In this document: piece after piece, positions 56,723 through 64,000 of the stretch
Layout: every line of letters begins with the position of its first letter
Numbering within the stretch: position 1 is the stretch's first letter
Origin: Blastomyces gilchristii SLH14081
Taxonomy: Eukaryota > Ascomycota > Eurotiomycetes > Onygenales > Ajellomycetaceae
Direction of reading: 5' to 3'
DNA: 64,000 nucleotides
NCBI RefSeq assembly: GCF_000003855.2
Contig: NW_003101677.1
Span: 1,719,506 to 1,783,505, forward strand
Position numbers and translations under genes: made by a program
The notes under the pieces: generated by a model
Database searches by the model: none
The model's input: only the letters and a program-made list of their open reading frames with translations
Told to the model about the DNA's origin: nothing

Positions 56723-58787
56723 ATGTCCATCCTCCTCACCAGCATCCTCCTCCATAGCTGGGATATCATCTTCTCCACCCTCGCCGCCCTCGTGCACATC
56801 TTCCAGACCTGCAAACATGTACGCTCACCCTCTCTTCCGTAGGCGGAAGGGACAAACAAACCATGCTGTTGCCTCCGCTACTCTTGCTGTTACTATTTTT
56901 GATATCCTACGACACACTATTTTCTCTCTTCTCTCGCAGTTACTGCTTGTATTATTTTCCGCGTTGGTATATCTCGCTTACATTGGCTGGTGTCTGCTGC
57001 AGAGATTGTATGTCTGGTGGTTTAGGAAGTCGCCGGAAGACCTTGCGAGGAAGCGCGTAGCGACCGCTGAAAGCTTCGAGGAGTGGCAGGCTGGGGCGGT
57101 TGCGTTGGATGAGGCGTTGGGGAATGATGTTTGGTTTGTTTTTCTTGTCTTCTTTTAAGCTTGAATCCTTTTTTTTTTTTACCCCTTATCGGCCAGGTTT
57201 ACTGATCCTTTTGTTTACTTCTTCTTCTTGCTTTTGTCTACGTTACAGGCGTGAAAGCAACCATAGCTTCCACTATGACCACCGCGTCATTAAACGGCGA
57301 TTACAAAGTATCCGACAAGCGAAAAATGACAACGATGTCTGGACCATCGTCCATCTTATCCGGTCTGGGTTGGTGAGGAATCTAGTCAACATCATCTCGC
57401 CGCAGCTCTATGATCGTGCCCACTCGGGGACCAAACTTTTAATCGAAGAGTATATCTCGGAACTCGGACGCGCCATTGAATACATCACTGCTCTTGAAAC
57501 CGTGCCCCGCGACCCCAAGGCCTTTGATTCACAGGATAAATTTCAATTGCTCTATGACACCCGACAGGCGTTCGGCAGGTCGACGTTGATCCTGCAGGGA
57601 GGTGCCGTATATGGGACCTGCCATTTAGGTGTTGTTAAAGCACTGTATCTGAGGGGATTGTTACCTCGAATCATCACCGGTACCGCCACCGGAGCTCTGG
57701 TTGCGGCACTCGTGGCGGTACATACTGATGATGAACTTATACCAGTGTTGAACGGAGAAGGGATCGGTGGGGCTGTTTCCGATCAGTCGATTGAGCAGAA
57801 GCGATCCAAGGGATTCAAGATTCTTAGGCTTCTCTCGCGTGAAAATGGATACGGATGGTTGTCTTCATTGGTCCGACGGGCTGAGGAGTATATTCGAGAT
57901 TGTTATTTCCCAGATCTGAAACTTCTAGAGGGGTATGTGAAGTCCACTGTTGGTGAAATGACCTTCGAGGAGGCATTTGCGAAGACAAAGCGTTCCCTGA
58001 ACATTACCATCCCAACTGCTGGGGGAGCAGGGACTCCAAATCTTCTCAACTACCTGACAGCGCCCAGTGTGGTAAGATACTTGTTTCCACTCCTTAGTTG
58101 GATGTTTATTGGGAACTCATTCTGTAATTAACATTATTTCAGTTGATATGGTCGGCTGTAGCCGCGTCGAACGTTTCATCCGCAACGGCTTCACGGGTAA
58201 CTCTATACTGCAAGGACGAGACAGGAGCTATCGTCCCGTGGCCCGACGCAGAAGGTCTCCTCTTCAGGTCATGGCGTCAACTCGGTTACAACGAGCGCGA
58301 GTGTCCGCTTTCCCGCCTATCAGAACTGTTCAACGTGAACCATTTCATCGTTGCACAAGCTAGACCATTCCGGGTGCCCATATACTTACTAGAGGTCGAG
58401 CAGCCCGGAAAAGTGGTCTCCCGCCGCTGGGTCATCCTCGAGCGCACCTGCCACATTATAGGTCTGGAAATCCGGCACCGTTTGCGCCAGCTTGATAGTC
58501 TGGGTCTCCTGCCAACGCCACTCCGCCGCCTATTAATCTATGAGGATATACCGGGTCCACATATGACGATTCTGCCAGAGCTGGGGTGGATGGATTTGTT
58601 GAAGGTATTCAAGGCACCGCCTATGAGGGACGAAGAGCTTAGGGGATGGATATTGAAAGGGGAGCGGGGGACGTGGCCTGCTATTGCTGCTGTTCGGGTT
58701 CGGTGCACTGTGGAACTGGCGCTTGAGAAGGGGTATCAGGTTGTGAGGCCGCGGTCGAAGCCTGGGTTTGGGTTTGGGGATGAATGA
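56723..58787 (+). CDS. patatin-family protein lacking the canonical catalytic serine
   Basis: Related to the patatin-type triacylglycerol lipases and lysophospholipid acyltransferases (Tgl3/4/5). Exons are 56723-56818, 56940-57133, 57249-58071 and 58143-58787 (585 aa). Introns start GTACGC, GTTTGT and GTAAGA. There is an N-terminal hydrophobic anchor (LLLVLFSALVYLAYIGWCLL), the pre-patatin helices (VWTIVHLIRSGLVRNLVNI), the oxyanion loop LILQGGAVYGTCHLGVVKAL, then GTATGALVAAL at residues 241-251. The expected GxSxG has Ala243 (codon GCC at 57685-57687) in place of Ser. The acidic partner motif (DGx before the LSELFNVNHFI block) also reads ECPLSRLSELFNVNHFI, without an evident DG. It is therefore either a non-catalytic clade member or uses other residues. 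Confidence 0.9.
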
Positions 58788-58817
58788 GGGGTGGAAAGGG
58801 GTTTCTTTTTTTCTTTT

Positions 58818-58851
<34 letters not shown>

Positions 58852-59951
58852 ATTGGTGGTTACGGCTTTGGTCTGGGTAAGTTACTGGTTACTGTTTTGT
58901 CTGGTATTAAGAGCGTAGTTTTTCGTGCTGTTTTAGACAGGGTAAGGCCATGGATAGTTACTTTGGTGCTATTTTTAATTCTTGTTCTTTTTAGTGGTTC
59001 ATATCACTGTAGAATTTTCCTTTATACTGGATAGACGCGTGGATCCTCCCTATGCTGTGGTCGATATATGGCCATATTACTCTGTATGCTCTACTCCGTT
59101 ATCAAACCGCGGATAAAGAGATGACGGCATTATTTTATGCACGATGACATAAAGTGAACAGCCGGGACGCTAAACCCGTTCAGGAGATGGGCAGCACCGG
59201 CACAGCTGGCGGCATTAACTTTAATCCGGGAAGGTAACGGCGGTACCTCTGCCTTGGCCCAGCGGCACTGCCAACGCCAGGTACTTACTTGCTTGCTTGC
59301 ACCCACGCGGCTCTCACTATCTCGATCCTGCTCTCTCCTCTGCGTTTCTCCTCTCTCCGCCTTTTACATATCCTCACCACTCACCAGGCGCCGTGACTAT
59401 ACACCATCTCAATCACTCACACGCTCTCCCATTTATTCTTATATTAAATCCCCCCATGTGAGCAGGTCGCAGCTATTTTCTCCTCCCGCTTGAGAATCAC
59501 CAACAATCGTTTTTTTTTTTTTTTTGTTTTTTGCTTCTTATTACAATACCACCAGACGGACACGGGACACGGACACGGACACAGGCAAGCTTCCGCAAAA
59601 CTCATCCCACAACCACCAGCAAGCACCATACACCATACACCGTACACCGTACACGCTTCCGGTTCTCGAACCCATCCCCGTGCCGGAAACAGGTGTTTTC
59701 GAAGGGGACTCGAGAAACAGCGGGTCTTTCCTGTTTCCCTTTACTTTTCGAAAAACCTACCCTTACTCACTCACTTGCGCATTATACAATCCTGCCGCTT
59801 TTTCAGAGCGGACCGACCCCCAGTAGTCTTTATTTTGGCGCGCGCGCGTGGGAGCCGGGACAGGATAACCAGCCCATCATCAATTCAGCATCATCTATAT
59901 ATTCCCGCCGCCTTTCTCCCTCCCCACCCCCCCCCCCCCTTTTCAGTGAAG
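58788..59951. other. intergenic, 1.16 kb, upstream of RXT2
   Basis: Poly-T near 58820-58849, then the RXT2 upstream region with C/T-rich stretches. Overlapping ORFs at 59490-60149 are frame shadows of the leader and exon 1. No further gene. Confidence 0.5.
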
Positions 59952-60065
59952 ATGGCGGTTCAAGCAGCTATGATCGCGGACACCATCACCGCGATGAAGA
60001 GGGCGCTTGAGCGGCAGCGGTCAGGTTTGTGGTTTTCTTCCTCTCTCGCTTTTCCGCTTGTGTAT

Positions 60066-60098
<33 letters not shown>

Positions 60099-61960
60099 CT
60101 TGTTAACCTCTTTTACTTCTGCTCATATCTGGATCTGGCTGACATATGATTTTTTTTTTCTTCCCTTCTGTTAGTTACTGGCGTCGACGACCCCATCACA
60201 CAACCCACGAATCGCGGAAATAAACTTAGGATAAATGCGGAATATGTTCATGAGGGAGCTCTTGGGTTCATGGATGGGCTGGAGTTTTATAGAAAGGTAT
60301 GGGAGAAAGAATAAAAGAGAAAAAATTCTTTGTGTTTTGCGCTTCGAAGAGCGAGAAAGCTAATACGGGATGTCATCATTTTTGTTCATTTGATAGAGGA
60401 TCAATCATGCCGGTTATACGAGGGATATATTAGAACGCAATCCGCCCAAATATGACTCTGAGGGCGATGAATTGGATGAAGAAGACGCGGAGGAACACGC
60501 CGATCCTGAATTGGCGGACGAAAATCCGTTCGGGGAGATACACCTGGAAGGTAGGTTGCTGTATCCGATACAAAACCCCCCGGGATTTTGTTATTCCTCT
60601 TCAATACGGATCAGATATGTCCTAACTCCATTTTTTTCATTCGTTCATAGAACTCCTCGGCCCTCTGAAACATCCTTCCCAACTCGCGACCCACCCATCC
60701 ATGTCCCATCCGTATACCTCCAAAAGCCTACAAAAGATGGTGGACAATGCCAACGCAAAGCTTCGACAGGAGCAGGAGATCCTCCATAAGGCCAAGAGAC
60801 TACACAGGGAGCTGCTGGGCGATGCACCTTGGATGCCTTGCGGCTTTTTGGAGACCATGGACGATAGAAATATATTTGACCCGAATTACGGATTTAATAG
60901 CCATCCCTCGTCAAAACACGGGAATGGGAGGGGTAAATCGGGCCAATCCTCGCGCAGAGGATCGGCTGTGGATCAGGCTCTCCAGACAGGGAATAAGTTC
61001 GCAACAAGCGTGCCGAATCACGACGCCTTGGATTACGCAGTCAATGGCGTGTCTGCCGCGCAGCGCAATGCTGGTCATGATGTTGAGATGGGTGATGCCT
61101 CGGAGGAGCCGCTGGAGAAGAAGGACCCAGTTGATCCCGAGAAGAAGGTTATGAATGAGCCCACCAAACCAAATGGGCAGGCTGTATCTCCTCCAGAGTC
61201 TATAAATGGAGATGACATATCGAAGAACGCGGAGGCAAAAGGACAATCGTCGAAAGCAACTACCGACGAAGATCCTCTCAAAACCAAAGAAGAACCTAAG
61301 GATAGCACCCCCGTTGATGCTACCGCCACTGCCAACGGAGATGACATAAACATGGATAAAGATAAAGACGGTGACCGCACAGAAGACGAAGCAGCCGACG
61401 GCAACGACGAAGGAATCTCCTCTCCCGAACCCCCACGCCGCATGACCACCCGCGCCCGCGCAAACCAAGCCGCAAACCAACCCACAACCCCAACCTCTTC
61501 AGACACCGCCCGCTCCGACACCCCTTCCTCCTCCACAGCCAACGACCCCTTAACCATGCACCCCATCTTCGTCCTCCCTCCCACCCACCTCGACCGCACC
61601 TGCGGCCTTCCCCCCACTGAAGCCGACGAAGTCCGCCGTATGCTCTGGTCCTATATCCAGAAGCAGGAAGAGACGGTGCGTGCGTCGCAGCGCATGTACC
61701 AGATGCTGCTGGGCGCGTATCGGAAGAAGCAGCTGGTGTGGGAGTGGTGTAAAGCCGAGGGCCATGTGGGGGAGTTGAGCGATGGGGAGGATTGGTATGA
61801 TCGGGAGCAGTGGGGGTTGGGGGATGGGGAGGATTTGAGGAAGGGGGCTGATGAGGATGAGTTTGATGGTGGGGTGGATAAAGGGGGGGGGGGGGGGGGT
61901 GGGTCAGGGACGGGGACGGGGACGGGGTCGGGGAAGAGGGGGAGGGGGCGGAGGACGTGA
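59952..61960 (+). CDS. RXT2: RXT2-like subunit of the Rpd3L histone deacetylase complex
   Basis: Nuclear chromatin regulator. Rxt2 is part of the large Rpd3/Sin3 histone deacetylase complex. Exons are 59952-60024, 60175-60296, 60397-60550 and 60651-61960 (552 aa). The N-terminal domain spans four exons: NRGNKLRINAEYVHEGALGF, YRKRINHAGYTRDILERNPPKYD, an acidic stretch, NPFGEIHLEELLGPLKHPSQLATHPSM, YTSKSLQKMVDNANAKLRQEQE, AKRLHRELLGDAPWMPCG. A long acidic, Lys/Pro-rich disordered region follows, then a helical segment (EADEVRRMLWSYIQKQEETVRASQRMYQMLLGAYRKKQLVWEWCKAEGHVGELSDGEDWYD). The tail is Gly-rich, built on a 17-G homopolymer (61883-61899), and ends KRGRGRRT. Confidence 0.9.
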
Positions 61961-63645
61961 TTGATTTTTTTTTTTTTTTTGTCTTTTATTTTCTTTTATT
62001 TTCTTCGATTTTGAGGTTGGGATTTTTGGACTTTTTTTTAGCTGGATTCGATTGGATAAGATTGAACTGGGATGGCATTGAAGGATGGATGGATGGATTG
62101 GTTGACTGATTGATGAAATATGAACGTGCAAAACATCTGAGATATAGGCAGATAGGGCGGAGCCTCTCATTTTTTTTATTTTATTTTTTTTTGATTTTTC
62201 TTCCCCGTCTCGCTTTTCCCCTGTTGGTATTCTTCTGCTCATCGTCGGTGATTTAGGGATTTAGCGAACCGTTTTTTATTCTTTTTGTTCTTTTCCCCTC
62301 CTCTGTACCCTACCATTCTCTCTCCCTCTTCATCATTGTTATCTTTATCTCGCCGTCTCCTTTCCTAAGCCTCTATTCCTATTCCCTCTTCCCTTTCTAT
62401 CTAATCTTCCACCCATCCAAGGCGGCTTTGGCTTTTATTAATGTAGGTCGATTGGGTGCTTTTTGCTTTGGCTTTTGCGTTGTTCATCTTCCCGGTGACC
62501 TCCCATTTTCTTCCTGCTGGTCCACCAGAGGACCTTGTAACGATAAAAACTGAATGCTTTTTCTTTCTATATCCTTCATATACTTCATCAATCTCAGCGT
62601 GAAAATTCCCAGTTACGTTAGTAAAAAGGCAAAAACTCAATGACTTCTCTTCTATTCTCATTTTGAATTAAATGTAACCCCTCTCTCTATACGGTATATC
62701 GCCCGCCGCTTACCTAGGTGCTCCCATCTCTCCTAGGATAGCTATAGTTATGTGTACACATGGGTAACTGTAAGTTAGCAGAAGATGCTCGCGTTGATGA
62801 AAGAGTATCAATTAGCTTGGAAAGTGGTAAATTATTTTCACCTTTCCATTGACACTAGCATAACTCTACCTTTCATCTTTTTTATGTATTTACAGATGGT
62901 AACCAGGGGATATACATATAAGCCCACAACCACGTTTCCCTGTTCCATTTCTCGTAACATTATCATTCATTTAATAATCCATCCCATCCCGCCCGATCAT
63001 CCGTATACCTCCATCTATATTTGCTAAATAAGAATAATGAAAAAAAAAAAAAAAGAAGAAGAAGGAAGAAGGCTCTCTACCCCTTTCCCACCCTCCTCTC
63101 TCCCTCGCGTCCCCTGCTCCGCACCATCCAGCCCACCCCACATCTCAAATAAAAAAAGAGCGCAATTGATCGTTGAAGATACATATATAATAATAAGAAA
63201 AAAAAAAATTCGTTCCACATCTCTTCTACTACGGGAACCCTATATCCCACCCCCTGCTTCTCGCCTCCTGAACATGAAAATAAAATAGCAAAACACACGG
63301 GCGCTCGATACAAAAACAAAACATAAAACATTCGAACCGCATGAAGATTTTATGTACCTTGAGTATAATTATATCCCAGCCCTATCCATATACGTATATA
63401 TATATGTTGCATAGCCGTAGTAAGTATATAACAAGAGCGATCACAGATAAACAAAGAGAAGACGGCGTAGGGTGTTAGGCGAGTCAGACAGATATTTTGA
63501 TCCATCATCGACAGGGATGGAACGTTGAAGTCCTTAGTCGATGATCAGGGTTCGGGGGTTGCCAGAAAAAAGCTGTTTTTTTTGGGCATTATTTCTTTCC
63601 AACCCTCTTCCTTCCAGCAGCGGATGGGATGGAAGAGAGGGCGAC
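61961..63645. other. intergenic between convergent RXT2 and OPI3-like genes
   Basis: 1.7 kb of T-rich, then mixed sequence with short homopolymers (for example A at about 63037-63052). No open frame resembles a protein. Both 3' untranslated regions lie here. Confidence 0.5.
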
Positions 63646-64000
63646 TCAAGCGCGCTTGCCGCCTTTCTTGGACTTGGCGCGGTCTCGTTCGCGCTGTGCG
63701 TAGATTTCGGCGGTGAAGGGACTGTGTTGGGTGACGGTTATTAGCTGTTAATTCTGATCCGGGGATAAAATTTGTAGATGGGAAGGCAGCATAATAAGGG
63801 GTAAAAAAAAGGGGGGGAGGAGGAGGAGGAGGAGGAAGAGGAGGAGGAGGAGAGGGGGGCACTCACTCTTCCCACTTCAATGCAATCCAGTAGCACACAA
63901 ACACCTCAAGCGTCAGTAGCAAACCGGCCACTTTCCCTTTATACAACGCCACGGCCAAAAAGCTCATGGTGCTACCCCAGTACATTGGCGAACCAGTGAC
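63646..64000 (-). CDS. OPI3: phospholipid N-methyltransferase, OPI3-like, 3' end only
   Basis: C-terminal part of an integral ER membrane enzyme that methylates phosphatidylethanolamine derivatives to phosphatidylcholine. Minus-strand exons in the window are 64000-63867 (continuing beyond the window edge) and 63721-63646. The intron runs GTGAGT to CAG. The visible sequence VTGSPMYWGSTMSFLAVALYKGKVAGLLLTLEVFVCYWIAL, then KWEDPFTAEIYAQRERDRAKSKKGGKRA, matches the last helix and the Lys-rich ER tail of fungal OPI3 enzymes (yeast has a similar PFTAxIY near its end). It is cut by the window edge. Confidence 0.8.

Overview
The window looks like nuclear chromosomal DNA of a filamentous ascomycete. 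Genes are spaced, with short GT-AG introns (about 45-250 nt, one of 689 nt), a Zn2Cys6 regulator, an RTA1-like protein, an RXT2 histone-deacetylase subunit, TRAPPC11 and a fused desaturase/cytochrome-b5 relic. Protein content and the AT-rich, CpG-poor repeat island suggest Eurotiomycetes, perhaps Onygenales. The genus is not decided. Coding exons were joined by eye from splice signals. For each multi-exon gene the summed exon length was checked to be a multiple of three.

Layout. 1-363: possible 3' end of a gene entering from the left. 4.4 kb: small secreted cysteine-rich protein. 6.3-9.8 kb: head-to-head LEO1 (minus) and MOB2 (plus). 10.9-14.3 kb: head-to-head TMA17/ADC17-like proteasome assembly chaperone (minus) and mitochondrial rhomboid protease PCP1 (plus). 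15.4-18.1 kb: PhoD-like phosphatase (minus). 19.5-21.0 kb: decayed delta-9 desaturase. 21.5-25.7 kb: TRAPPC11 (minus). 28.5-31.4 kb: alpha/beta hydrolase with a long disordered N-terminus. 32.9-36.5 kb: RTA1-like membrane protein (minus) divergent from a Zn2Cys6 regulator (plus). 37.1-37.8 kb: tubby-like protein. Two identical tRNA-Glu(TTC) genes lie at 38.7 and 41.9 kb, with a second secreted cysteine-rich protein between them. 44.0-50.9 kb: AT-rich Helitron. 51.3-52.6 kb: membrane-anchored monothiol glutaredoxin. 53.9-55.7 kb: RPL9. 56.7-58.8 kb: patatin-family protein lacking the usual catalytic residues. 60.0-62.0 kb: RXT2. 63.6-64.0 kb: 3' end of an OPI3-like phospholipid methyltransferase.

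Most genes are unrelated housekeeping genes. The main items for a second look are: (a) the Helitron. Its Rep/helicase frame runs 1,616 codons without an indel but is riddled with stops. The apparent damage is C-to-T at CpG and CpC, with CpA largely spared, unlike classical CpA-directed RIP. Beside it lies an uninterrupted, properly spliced second gene. (b) A dispersed 9-mer TACGGAGTA/TACTCCGTA. One copy sits in the desaturase relic exactly where a TA-target transposon excision scar would be expected. (c) A patatin protein with GTATG in place of GxSxG. (d) The divergent RTA1-like/Zn2Cys6 pair with palindromes in the shared promoter.
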